Positions 22,538 to 34,380 of a DNA stretch of 64,000 nt are shown piece by piece. Under the pieces are notes generated by a model that was given only the letters and a program-made list of their open reading frames with translations, searched no databases and had not been told where the DNA came from. The first letter of the stretch is position 1; each line of letters starts with the position of its first letter. Made by a program: the position numbers and the translations under genes. The DNA is taken from NCBI RefSeq assembly GCF_003945595.2, contig NW_024104403.1, positions 558,001-622,000 of the forward strand, given 5' to 3'. The DNA comes from Pipra filicauda (Eukaryota; Chordata; Aves; Passeriformes; Pipridae).

Positions 22538-24855
22538 CCAACAATACTACTGAGAACAGGTCTGTAGAGAATAGGTCTCTGTTTTATGGTCTTGAAGGTG
22601 ATAGAGCAGCTCTCAGGGCTAAGCATACTGAGTGAATTCTTCCAACAGGGATGATCTGCTGGCTTAATCAAAAAAGGCTCCCCTTCAAAGTTCTGGTTTG
22701 GTTTTTTTTTGTAACCTCCTTATGGTTTCTACAGATGTAGGAAATGGAGTCACTGCCTATACTTTGCAACTCTGTTCAGCACAGCTAAGCACAGTTTAGA
22801 TATGGATTTCAAATTAATCATCCCACTTGCTTTCATTTAATTACAGCTAAACTCCTTCAAATTTCCGATTCTGCCTAAAGTGTTAAACTCTATGCGAGGA
22901 TTCAGAGAGTATGAGATTTTTTTTTCAATGCCCTGGCAGACTCCAGCAGCCTTTGGAGGCACAAAGATCCATGTACATGGCACCTCTTTCAGGATCACGG
23001 CTTATTCTTCTGTCTGCTAGAGAGAGGAATAGTTTTGTGAGTGTTATAGTTCTGGAGATGTTGAATTAATGGCTACAGAAAGGCAACTCAAATGCATTTT
23101 AAGTACATGAGTGATAGATTTAGTACAAGATGCACTTGCTCTATTTCTTTGTTTCTGGCAGTAGAAGGTCAGTTTGCACTATGCTTTATGACAGTCTGTC
23201 CTTGTGAGCTGGGCATTGCCATCAAAGCATTTGAACAGAAAGAAATGTATACTTTTTTTGAAACATTTGTCCTGGAAGGAAGATACTATGAATTAGAATA
23301 ATGATGGAACAAAACAGTGAAGTATTTCTGCTGGTTTGTAAGACACTTCTGGTCCTATGGGAGTTCACTATTTTAAAAGATATACTTCTTCTAAGAACTA
23401 GTGTGGTTTGTTTTTTTCTTTTTTAAGCTCCCAGTTCCTCCATCAAGCTTTTAAGTAATTTGCTCTTCTAGTCCATAAGCAAAACTTTTATTGAGTCTTA
23501 GAATGAGCATTTACTGAACAATTTACATAATGATAAAAACTTCTCAAATGAGATTTAAAATATAATTAAAGGGCAGACTTACTGAGTTAAAAGCATTGTT
23601 GTGAAATAGTTATACATCATCATGCCAAGAAGCCTCCTATTCAGCCAGCCTATGGCATGACCCCAATTCCAGTCTGGTATGATTACATCTCTGAGTTTCA
23701 TGCTAATTACTTGATTAAAAAGAACGATAAAAAGGTCTTTTCTATTGTGAAGATAAGCTTATGAATATAATTAAGGCATTTCTAGGTTCTCAACATATTT
23801 TTCAAGATAAAAAAGGGTAAGAGTTAGTCCTCTAAGAGAGAATCAAGTGTTGATGAGTGGAAGCCAAAATATAACTTTGCACTGCAGAAATCCATACAAG
23901 TTGCATCTATCACTCTTATGGTTTAAAATTCCACAAGTCCTGGAATAAAGATGTGACCAAACTTCATATTCAAATGCTACTTTCATCTAAAAGAAGATAA
24001 AAAAAGAGCTTTCTTTAGCAAATTGGGCCCTGTCTTCAGAAAATATCTTTATAAATAGGTAAAACAGGCCTTCAATTTAGGTTATATTCAGATTGCAAGA
24101 GATTTCAGAGTGCATCTAAGGATGCAGCCTTCTCTTGCTGACAGTAACTCTGCAAACATGGCATGGGCTTCTTAATTTCATTAACATTGAGTTACCTCAG
24201 CTGTGGAATTTTAACTCTTAAGAGCACTAATATAATAATTTGAACATATACTCAAGTCTCTAGTGTGCAGATCCTCATTCACAGGACTGACTTTTTAGAC
24301 ATACCACAGGGTCATGTATTTCTCTCTTGATCATAGGCAAATAATTTTTTGGGACCTCTAGCAATTAATTTGTATTCAATTATTACATAATTCCATGTGT
24401 TTCAGAGGAGTTTATGGATTTCTTGGATGGGTTTTTTGAAGTGAGAAAAACCCTGAATGACTGCTTTCCTTTACATGTAATGAAAATGTGAATAAATAGA
24501 TAAAATCTTTAAAGAAACAAATCTTTCTGCATTTATAGTTTCACTTAGGATCTGACCCTTGCCATTAGAGAAATATTAACTATTCTGATAATTGTAATTT
24601 TAATGGAAATTGTTATTTTTACCATTTGTCTATTTTTCCTGTCACTATATCTAGGATGGAAACCCTAAATAGAATGAAACACTGTGTGTTTGAGGCTACA
24701 TTAAGGCAGAAAAATTCCTCATAGACACAGCAATGAAGAACTTTTACTGTATGGTGTAACTGTGTGATATTTATGTTACTAACATAGCCTGTACCCTGTT
24801 TCATGCCAGCAAATCCAACAAAGCAAACAAAGCACATTTTTGAAGCAGGAGTTTC

Positions 24856-24885
24856 AAGTGTATGTTAGAAAAGTGTATGTTAGAA
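24856..24885. repeat. Perfect 15 bp tandem duplication
   Basis: AAGTGTATGTTAGAA is present twice, head to tail and without mismatch, which suggests a recent slippage or duplication. Confidence 0.9.
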
Positions 24886-27800
24886 AATCAGCCACCTCTG
24901 CTGAGATGTCTAAGAATGGGCTTAGCTATTTGCCTTTGAAAACTCTGTATTTGAGGGTTGGGTGAGTAGGAGGGAAATAGCATAAATGTGCATAGAATCA
25001 CACACACAACTTTCTGAAAGCAAAACTGTAAGACCTGTTACAAACTTGGATAGTTTTCTAGATTTTTAGAAAGCAGTCTGCTCCCGACAAATATGCAGGT
25101 CTTGACCCCTGCGCTTCAGTGAATGTCTAATCCCATTACACCTGCTCATTCCATCAGCACACTCACCCTGTCAATCTTTTGGCAATCTTTCTGCAGCAAA
25201 ATAATTATGCTGCTACTTTCAGTATGTCTAATTTTCCCTCTCCCCATTTTCCAGAGATCAAACAGCAGCAGCACGAAGAAGCACCTTCCCTACAGGAACA
25301 TTTACCTCCACTTAGTTACTTGGGCAAGGTCTTAAAGTCCTGCTGGACAGTTTGGAGAGCATTTACCTCTATTAGTTCTGCTGACATTCCAATACTTGAA
25401 ATCAATACTGACTTTCTCTTACAACAAGCAGCCAGAAAGGCTGCACAACCATTTCTAGGTCTGGAGAAAAAAAAAAATCTTATGAAAGAAGGAAGGACAG
25501 TTTTTTTCTCTTTCTCCAACCCAGTGAAACATACCTGAGATCTGTTAATTATAAATAGCTATTCCTAGAAGAAAAATTATTTGTACATACAGGACTGTAT
25601 ATTTAAATGATATACCAAAATGTAACAGTAAGGCCTCTCATATTTTAGCACCTATGGGATTCAAATATACTTTCATCCTTCCTCAAATACACTAACACAT
25701 ACAATCCTCTTTCAAATCCTATTAAAAAAAAAAGGGTGTTTTAAAATTAAAAGAAATTATTTTGATTCTAGATACTATCCTAATTCCTTCCATTACAAAT
25801 AATTCTTGCAATCTTCTTTTCTTTTTAAAATAAAGTCTGAAATTTTAAGTTGTTGCTAACATTGTTGATGACTGGAAAAAAATAATTGGTATTATGAAAC
25901 ACCAGTTTCATAACATGATGTTTAATTAATTAAAAAAACCATAAAATCTTATTAAAAGAGAACAAAACAAAACATAAAGCAGAAAGTAGAGGCCTCATAT
26001 ATTACACATTATTAAAACTGGCTCGAGCAGAAAAACAACTATAATTGTTTTAGGACTCCTTTTAGAAACTAGCATTGTTCCATACATAATAAGATTTCAA
26101 TTAGGAATTTATACTATTCCAGGCGTTTCTCTCTACCAACGTGCAAGATCCAACTGCAATTAACTGTTCTTAATGAAGGACAGGTTAATTGGGACCCAGT
26201 GGTCACTATGCAAGAGGAAATATGGCAAAAGCTCCAGAGCTTCTGCACATACTTGTGTCAAATCTTCTCTACTGGAGGTGTCCTAAGGCAAGATCAGGGA
26301 GGGTAGAAACTTGGGCGCCATAAAGGGCAAAAGTACCCTTAATGTTGATTTTCAGTGCAAATATAGGTCATGCTAGTATGGCCTAAGGATCTGTTGACTT
26401 TCTGTGTTTTAAGCAAGAGATGTCAAGAGAAAATACCACAGAGAAAACTGTTCTGTGGATGTCAGCTACTAGCAAAATCACTTCAATATTTGATGTCAGA
26501 TGTTCCTGTCACCAAAAAAACAGAATTCACCAAGTGTTAGTCAGTTTACTCATTAAGAATGAACACAAACTGCCATGAGAAAAGTTAGTTTTATCTTCCT
26601 GACGATGTTTTAACCACAAGCCTGCTCGGTATGAGGGTACCACATGTTTGGATACCTGGTGAGAAGCCAAGAGGCCAAAGCTATTATCTACGGCACCTCC
26701 CTGTGTAAATGGACACTTCTCTAAATGCAGAAACAGGCAGAGCCACAGAGGCTCAGGGGGCCCTGAACAGCTGTTGCCAGAAGGGCTGACACAGAGATGA
26801 AAGCTGTCAGGGTGGCTGCAAGAAGGAGCTGCCACCAACCCCAGTCCATAGCAAGGCCTTGAGGGGAACGTGGAGCTACATGCAAGGCTTTCCCTTCTGT
26901 CCCTCTGACCCAAAAGTCCTCAGCTGCCTGCTGACACCAACACTAACAACAACACCAGGACTTCCACTTTTAAACCAGTACTGTGTTCCTCTCAATACCC
27001 AAAACTCGAACAGCCAAATTAAAATGCATAGCATGACTTCTGCTCTGCTAACTTGTTATTGTTACCCTGCACACTGAGGTGTTTAACCAATCAGTGTGAT
27101 ATTGTACTCAGGAACTGCATTTGTGAGGAATTTGACATAAAAGTTCATTCTCATCAGTTTTCAGCTCAAAGAATTTCCATAACTTTAAGTTCTCAAAGAA
27201 TTTAAGTTCTTTTGAACAACCTGAACCAAACCAGAACTCTCTTCTACATTATTTATTTTAGGTGATATAATAATGCATGCTGACTGTCTTGAAATAAGCA
27301 AGTGACTGGCAAATGTTTGGAATCTGAAAAAAGTATAAACCTTTTAAAAAAATCCTTCAAAATAGCAACTTTAACTATCATATTGATCAGTCTCTCTGTG
27401 GCAAAGCCTAACCATGTTTTGTTGCACCCAGAAATCAAAAGCAAAGTGGAACAGTATGCCTGTATCAAGGGGTCTCTGAAAAAGATTCATATCCTGAAAA
27501 TAATTATTTGTTATTTTCTTGGATTTACAAGCAAGATGCATGTACTCCCACAATAAATACAGTTTCAGGTTAAAGTGATAAATATCACTGAAAAAATAGT
27601 GCAATCATCAGAAAATTCTGACATGAGATAAACTTGTTTTTTAATCTTAACTTTTTTTTTAACAGACAAGCTATTTGGGGGTGAAAATCAACTTCTGTTC
27701 ATGTTTTTCAGTTTGCCATTAAAAAATCAATTAATTCAGATTACTGAGTTCCTCAAATTCACCAACTGAAAAAAAAATACACTTGATCCTTCTATCTTCC

Positions 27801-28930
27801 CTTCATCCTGGTAAAAGGAATAATTCCATTATCATAACAAAAATGGAATAATTTTAATTCAAACATTGCATTGGTGAAGTCATGTAAGTGTTTTCATTTA
27901 GATCTAGATAAGAATGTCAGTTCCAAGATCTGCACATCAAAACTGCCACCTGAAACCATTATTTATGCCTTTTCAAGACTTGTTTATATTTTGTTGGAGC
28001 AAAAACTAAAGTTTATCTGAATTTTGCCCAAAATAAAGACTATACCACTAATGAAAGACCACAGCCAGAGAGACAAATGTTGATATCATTAGAGAAATAA
28101 ATGTAAACATACTTGATACAATAATCTTTTTTGTTTTCTGTCTCAAAAGACAAGACTCCAACTCAAAGCCAGAAAGCAAAGGAAAGTGAAATGCACACTT
28201 TTAAATTTAAAGTGTATTTTGTACTAAAGAACGAACAGAGGTAAGACTGATCAGCAAACAGTAATGGAGGTAATATAGCAAATATATATAAGATTTTAAA
28301 AACCCCCACCCTTCCTTTCTAAAAAAAGACTATTTAAACTTAAAAAAGAACTCAGGGCTTGGATACATTCCCGGAAGACAGAGTACACTCTTGTCAGTAA
28401 GTCAATATATCAGGCAGATCTTAAATACTGCAAGAAAACAATATTCTCCTACTTAAGTTTCTGTAGAGATCAAATATGCCTCTTCTACTGTCACTCCAAA
28501 GTATGCCATCCAGACCCAAGCTTATACCCTGGAATTGCTTTTGTAGCTCTTCAGTCAAGACTACTTATCAAATGCTTTATAAATTGCTGACATAGGACAC
28601 TGCAAGTACTTGACTTCAATACTTATCACATCAAAGTTACTCTCATATTCAGAAGTTTTTGATATGTTGTTGTCATTGGTCTCAATGAGACACTAAATGC
28701 GACACAAACACGGGGCTGAGAGATATTTCTTCAGAAAACAGTTAATAAAATAAGCCAAGGTACCACATATTCATAAAGTTTCTGAATGCACTCAAAACCC
28801 AGGCTTAAATATCTCAGGAAACTGAAGACTTCGCTCAAACATACAGTCCAGCCACAGTAGTTATACCACCCAAAGTTGAAAAACCCAGGTGCTAAGGAAC
28901 ACTGATAGTCCACTTTGTTTATGTGCTCTG

Positions 28931-29155
28931 TGGTGGGTTAGCCCTGGCTGGATGCCAGGTGCCCACCAAAGCCAACTGCTCCCCTCCTCAGCTGGCCAGG
29001 GAGAGAAAATATAATGAAAGGCTCAGAGGTGAAGATAAGGACAGGAAGACATCACTCACTAATTCCTGTCACAGGCAAAACAGACTCTACTTGGGGAAAT
29101 TAGTTTAATTTATAATCAATCAAATCAGATTAGGTTAATGAGACATAAAAGCAGC
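28931..29155. mobile_element. Probable LTR-retroelement-derived fragment
   Basis: The stretch starts GTGGTGGGTTAGCCCTGGCT, then reads GGATGCCAGGTGCCCACCAA, and later contains GAGAGAAAATATAATGAAAG and GGCAAAACAGACTCTACTTG. I recognise this as a high-copy dispersed sequence of many bird genomes that I associate with endogenous retroviral LTRs. That assignment is from memory. No coding region, primer-binding site or paired LTR is visible, so it would be a solo or broken piece. It sits about 30 bp from the 3' end of the CR1 at 29186. If the family is right, it favours a neoavian species. Confidence 0.5.
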
Positions 29156-29185
29156 TCTTAAAATGTCTTCCTTTCATTCCTTCAC

Positions 29186-29935
29186 AGAATCATAGAATGG
29201 CTTCGGTTACAAGGGACCTTTGAAGACCATCTAGTCCAACCCCTGTGCAGTGGCCAGGGGCATCTTCAACTAGATTAGGTTGCTCAGAGACCTGTCAAGC
29301 CTGATCCTGAATGTTTCCAGGGATGGGGCACTCAACACCTCTCTGGGCAAGCTATTCCAGTGTCTTACCACTCTCATTGTAAAAAATTTGTCCTTATATC
29401 CAATCTAAATCAACCCTCACAGAAGCCACCCTGTAACCCCTGCTACCAAACCCTGGCCACAGAAACAGAATACACACACCTATCAGTTCTCACAGCTATC
29501 TGTATCAAGCTCAGAGAAAGAAGTATCATTTTTAGAAAAAAAAATTACTTTGCATGCCCACTATTTCTCCTTTGTACATAAAGAAAATCTGTAGTTTCCT
29601 TCATCTATTTCTACATAAACATATAATATAAAATATATATGGGTTTATATATAATTATATATAATATATATAATAAATATTATATTTTTTTACATTATAT
29701 ATAATATTTATAAGCCATCTCCACCTGAGACAGAGCAAATTCAGCTCTAAGAGCTTCTCCTCATGTGTGCTACATGTGCTACCAAGTACCTTGGTGGTCC
29801 TGTACTGAACTCCCTCTAGTATGTCCACATCTTTCTTGTGTGGGGGAGCCCAAAACTAGATGCAGCAATCCAGAACAGTAGAGAAGAAGAATCACTTCTT
29901 GGACCATCTGGCTACATTCCCACTAACAGGGTTTA
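29186..29935 (-). mobile_element. CR1 LINE fragment, split by AT-rich DNA
   Basis: The element's 3' end lies at the left: on the minus strand it finishes CCATTCTATGATTCTG, the usual avian CR1 tail. Typical CR1 3' text read on the plus strand includes CATCTAGTCCAACCCCTGTG, then GGGCACTCAACACCTCTCTG and AGCTATTCCAGTGTCTTACC. Matching body sequence resumes after an AT-rich block: CTAAGAGCTTCTCCTCATGT, then GGGGAGCCCAAAACTAGATG. The AT-rich block (29621-29713) interrupts the copy. The right edge is approximate. The copy is a dead remnant, in sense orientation with DMD. Confidence 0.85.
29621..29713. repeat. AT-rich low-complexity block
   Basis: About 93 bp are almost pure A and T, with repeated TATATAAT and TAATATATA units. 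The block lies inside a CR1 copy, so it was probably inserted or expanded after the CR1 integrated. Confidence 0.85.
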
Positions 29936-30218
29936 GCAGTTCGGTGTTGCTGCCCTACCCTCTTGCAGATCAACACCAACACCATCCAGAGCTTGTGGCC
30001 TCTTTGCATCCTTGCTGTAACAACTGGCATGTAAAAGTGCTCAGTACTTCTGTGGTACACTTTTTTGACAACTCAAACTGAAACCATCTTCCTATTGAAT
30101 ATTCATGTTTTCTACAACATCCACGGCAGTTACTGTTTTCATGAAGTTGTCAAGTGCAATATATCATGTTCCGATTTGTTGAAAACTCTGCAAATTTTAA
30201 CACCCACTGATTCAAAAA

Positions 30219-30238
30219 ACTTTTGTATATACAAAAGT
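30219..30238. repeat. Perfect 20 bp palindrome
   Basis: ACTTTTGTATATACAAAAGT equals its own reverse complement. It is AT-rich intron DNA with no known role. Confidence 0.85.
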
Positions 30239-30683
30239 GAATGAAGAAGAATGTGAGGAAATAAAGATAACAGGTGTATCTGGTTTACTGTGTAATATGT
30301 GAGCGATCATGGAGGCAGAGTTTCCACCTTTGTGACAGGGAGTACAGTTTGCTCACAGGAACAAAACCAGAAGTTACGTGTTCCCTATGGAAATAATATA
30401 TCTTTTTTTCTATAATCCTCTTTGAAGTATCACTACTGCTTCCATTAGAGAATTAAAAAGAATTGTGTATGGCTTCTAAGCCCAGAGGAACTAAGCATAC
30501 AAGAAAAGAAATATGATATATTTTTTGAAGAGACAGATGGTATGTTCTGTATCTTTGAAAAAAAGATACCTATCCTATTTTATTAAAAGTGATGCAAAAA
30601 AAATCCTATAATGATTATATGTAACATTTGAACCATATGAAGTCCTGATAATAGGAATTCCATGTTAGAGGTAAGGGAAGAGG

Positions 30684-30699
30684 CAGAGAGAGAGAGAGA
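30684..30699. repeat. AG dinucleotide run
   Basis: About eight AG units in intron 55. Confidence 0.85.
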
Positions 30700-33600
30700 C
30701 TAGGTAAAAATATTATTTATATCCCAGAAGTAGTTCTTGAAGTTTTAGGATGCTGTTATACCCCAATGGAATGAACATAAGAAATCCCAGAGATTCAAAG
30801 GATGAAATTAGGCAAGCTATTGGTGAAACAAGGTAAGTGTAATATCCCTCAAGGCACTCAGAGCAATAACCACTTTTACACTATTCAGTGTAATGCCACT
30901 TATCTTCTATCTACCCATATTTGACATATAATCAATTTTGGGTAGAAATAATTCTCATGACATAAATCTATTTATAACTCTGACAGAGTAATGCCACTAT
31001 TCAATAAATACTCACTGAATAAGGGATAACAGTGCACCTGCATCATGCATTCATTCAGTGCTAGGTCCCATGAAGATTAAAACTTCCTTTCACATACACC
31101 ATTTTTATCTGAAATTCCTTTTGGGTTAAACTGAAATTCACCTGATTAACACTAGTGTAAGAAAACTCTGTCTGTACAGCAATAAAAAGTTTACTCTCCA
31201 CCCTAAAACATGAGAAAACTTCATGACTGACCAACCCAAATAAAAAAAAATTACAAAAAATAAAAAGTCAGTTGATCTAGAATTCAAAATCTGAGAATTT
31301 GTCTGTCACCTTCAAATGGCTTCTATACATTTGACTTGATAATAGAGAAAATTCACAATTCTCTTTCCGCATCAGTGAGTTTTTTGAAATAAATACCCTT
31401 TCACATACAGTGCTTCATAATCTAACTGTACTACTAAATGAAATACTGATGCTCAGTTTCCCAGTGGAGCTTTGAGTTCCCTTTGCAATCTTGCTGAAAG
31501 CCTAAAAACCAAACACTGACAGAGTTCTGATGCCTGTTACTCAGCAATTGCGTCTGTTTGCCAAGGGCACATGCAAGTGAGGACAGACATGAGTTTCTGC
31601 TTAAACAATATCTCAAGGGGATGCAGCCTTATAAGAAACAAAATGAAACAAAATAGTCTGCGGGAGAAAATTTCAGAAGCTGATGAAAAAGGAAATACAG
31701 CAATCCTTTTACATTTCCTCTTTTTACATTCATTTACTTGACAAAGGACATGTTTGGCATGCAGAATTTATCTTAGAATAAAGGAAATGAAAAAAGAAAA
31801 AACAAAACAAGTAATGACTCTACAATTTATATATTTGCATATTTAATTAAAAAAACCCCAGCAAAATTAAAGTCTCTTCCATAAGCAAAGGTATGATCAT
31901 CAGGAAATAGAATATCACTATCATCCTTTACACATACCTATACACATGCCACAGCAACCATCTGCCAAAATGATCTTGCTGTCACAGTTAATTCCAAGAA
32001 TCAGATGCACACAGTCTGTTCAGCACAACACCAAGCTCTCTGCAGATGGGATGTGAGCTTTGAAATGCAGCCTGCACTGATTTACCAACAACAGCAGGTG
32101 ATCCCTAAGACCTCAAGACAGCATCCCAAATTCAGGGATAGAAAAGTTACCATTGCCCTGGATTAGCTTTCTATCAATCAGTGGTGCGGTAATCCCTGTT
32201 GTGAAAACTATCAAATCAGAAGGATTAAAGGTGTGCTCAGAAGGATACAAAAGCAGGAAGGAAAATGTTTGATGGGCACTGAACAGTCAAGCCAAGCTTC
32301 TGTAGCAAAAAGAGAGTTCCTTGAAGGAACTGTGAAACTGGATGCACTAACTTTTCCCTGATGTTCATACTAGTCCCTCAGGTTAAATCTGTCTGACAAC
32401 CCCCCTACACAAAAGGCTTGCTTTAGAGGAGATGCAGTACTCTGTCTGCCTATTGCAATATGTCTTATTCTGCCTTTGTAGAAACTCCGAAACTTGAGCT
32501 CTCCCTGGATGTGACAACTGTAGGCTGCCTATTATAGCAGGAGAACACCGTCAGGACCTGTGCAAGTCGTCCTTCAGGCCTCCTGCAGGGCAGTGCAGCT
32601 TAAACCAAGGAGATCTCTTTCATCCCTGGATAATCCAGAAAAGTTTTGGGTCTGATTTCTTTAAAACAGAAAATAGACCTCCATAAATTCCATAGCAGGT
32701 CCTCTCAAAACAGGGACAATAAAAACTTTAGCCTACTGTACATGTATTGTCCTATGTAATCTGACTTTGCATGTTGTCTTTATTTAAAGAGTATAGTTCC
32801 ATTTTTCAGTGATTTAAAATTAGTGTCGACATTTTGATGTGACTGCATTCTCTAAAAGTCATGTGGAAATACATGCAGTAATCAGAATGCTGCAGCTACA
32901 GTATTAGAACCATTTCTAGCAAAGATTGATAAAAACCCAGCAACTTTGTTTCATGAAAAAGCCTGACTTTTGAAATTAACTTTGACTAAGAATAAACCTA
33001 AAGTGTTTTATTTTTAGTTTCTTCCTGAAAACTTGAAAGAGTATCCTGACAGGTAGTCAAAGACTCAGCAATATGCTATGCAAAAAACTTAGGTTCATTC
33101 AGTTCTTTATGAAAAAAAGTTAATTAAAATTACTACGACTTTTTTTTTTACAAGCTGACACTTATATTAAGTTATCTGAAGTTATGAGTGATTGCTAGGA
33201 TATCGAAAAAAATAAAACAACACAAAATACAACCCAAAAAAGAAAGAGGAAAATTACTAGAATGGTGTGTAATAGTCAGTTCTTTTCAACTGACTCATTT
33301 GGGGTACTTCAGACCTACAAACTACTCTTGTCCAAGTTTCACTTGAAGTTATACTTGAAAATCCCACCCAGAATGAGATAGGAGCACTTTTATGAATGAC
33401 TAACTTGGAGATGCAACATAGGTCAAATTTCCTTTCATAATAATCTGTGACAGAAAAAAAATAATTTGAAGAATGCTCTAGGACTGTTTAATTTTTATAA
33501 TTTTTTATCTTATACAAACAAAATAAGCAGCAAGAGACAGAATTATTTGTTTCACAAGTTAGACTTCTTTCACCTGTAATTGAAAAACTGTTAAAATGAC

Positions 33601-33898
33601 TCCTTATATGTAAATTTTCACTGAAGTTACATGTCCCTGTAACAAAGATCTGAACTTAAAATATTTATTGATTGAGACCAGCATTGTGTTGGGCTCACAG
33701 CATCTGCTAGTCATGAATGAGGTTTTCTGGAATTTCTAAAAACAGAAAAAGAACATTACTGAAGATGTTACTTCAGTCAGATAACATTTCCATTTCACCA
33801 GCGTGTCTTCAAGTAACTGCTCATGATAAGAAATTTGGCCACCTCTGTCTCATCAAAAAAGGAAAATTCCTTTCAGAAAGATGCAAGCACAGACAGGA

Positions 33899-33982
33899 GT
33901 GGTTTGGTGTTTTTTTGTTTCTTTGTTTTTTTGGTTTTTGTTTGTTTGGTTTGGTTTTTTGCTTGTTTTGTTTTTCTTTTCC
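33899..33982. repeat. T/G-rich low-complexity stretch
   Basis: The same composition as at 22452 (TTTGTTTGGTTTGGTTTT and similar). The Phe-rich frames over it are artefacts of composition. Confidence 0.85.
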
Positions 33983-34191
33983 TGAGAAGTTGCTGTGAAG
34001 ATGTCCTTAAGTTTATAGGCTCAGTGATTTTCCAATGATTTCCTAAGGAAGCATAACTAAGAGGGAAAATAATTTCTACCTTAACCAGTCTTCAAGCCTA
34101 GGTTCTGAAATAGGCAGAGCTCATTTGTTCTTGGAACCACTGTATTGTGCTCTTTTCCACTAAGCTTAAGTTCCACAACTGGAGTTCTAAG

Positions 34192-34380
34192 ATGGAGAAC
34201 TACAGGCTGTTCAGGAAGAACAGACAGGCCAGGCCAGGTGGAGATGTCACACCATACATAAGGGATAGGTTTGATGGCACAGCCCAGACAGGCAGTGATG
34301 ATGTGCTGGACATCCACTGGGTGAGGATTAGGGGGATGGAAAACAAAGATGTTGATGTTGTAATGGATGTCTACTGTGTC
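34192..34380 (+). mobile_element. CR1-like endonuclease fragment
   Basis: The plus-strand frame reads MENYRLFRKNRQARPGGDVT, PYIRDRF and later HWVRIRGMENKDVDVVMDVY. CR1 ORF2 endonuclease has a similar run, with YRLFRKDRQGRRGGGVALYV followed by LWVRIKG and GVYYRPP (from memory of the family). About 63 codons are still open, but the flanking ORF2 parts are missing. I see no 3' tail. This is an old fragment lying antisense to DMD. Confidence 0.65.

Noticed and set aside
33717..34038. Phe-rich plus-strand frames resembling a membrane protein
   Set aside because: They cross a T/G-rich low-complexity stretch; the hydrophobic run is a composition artefact.
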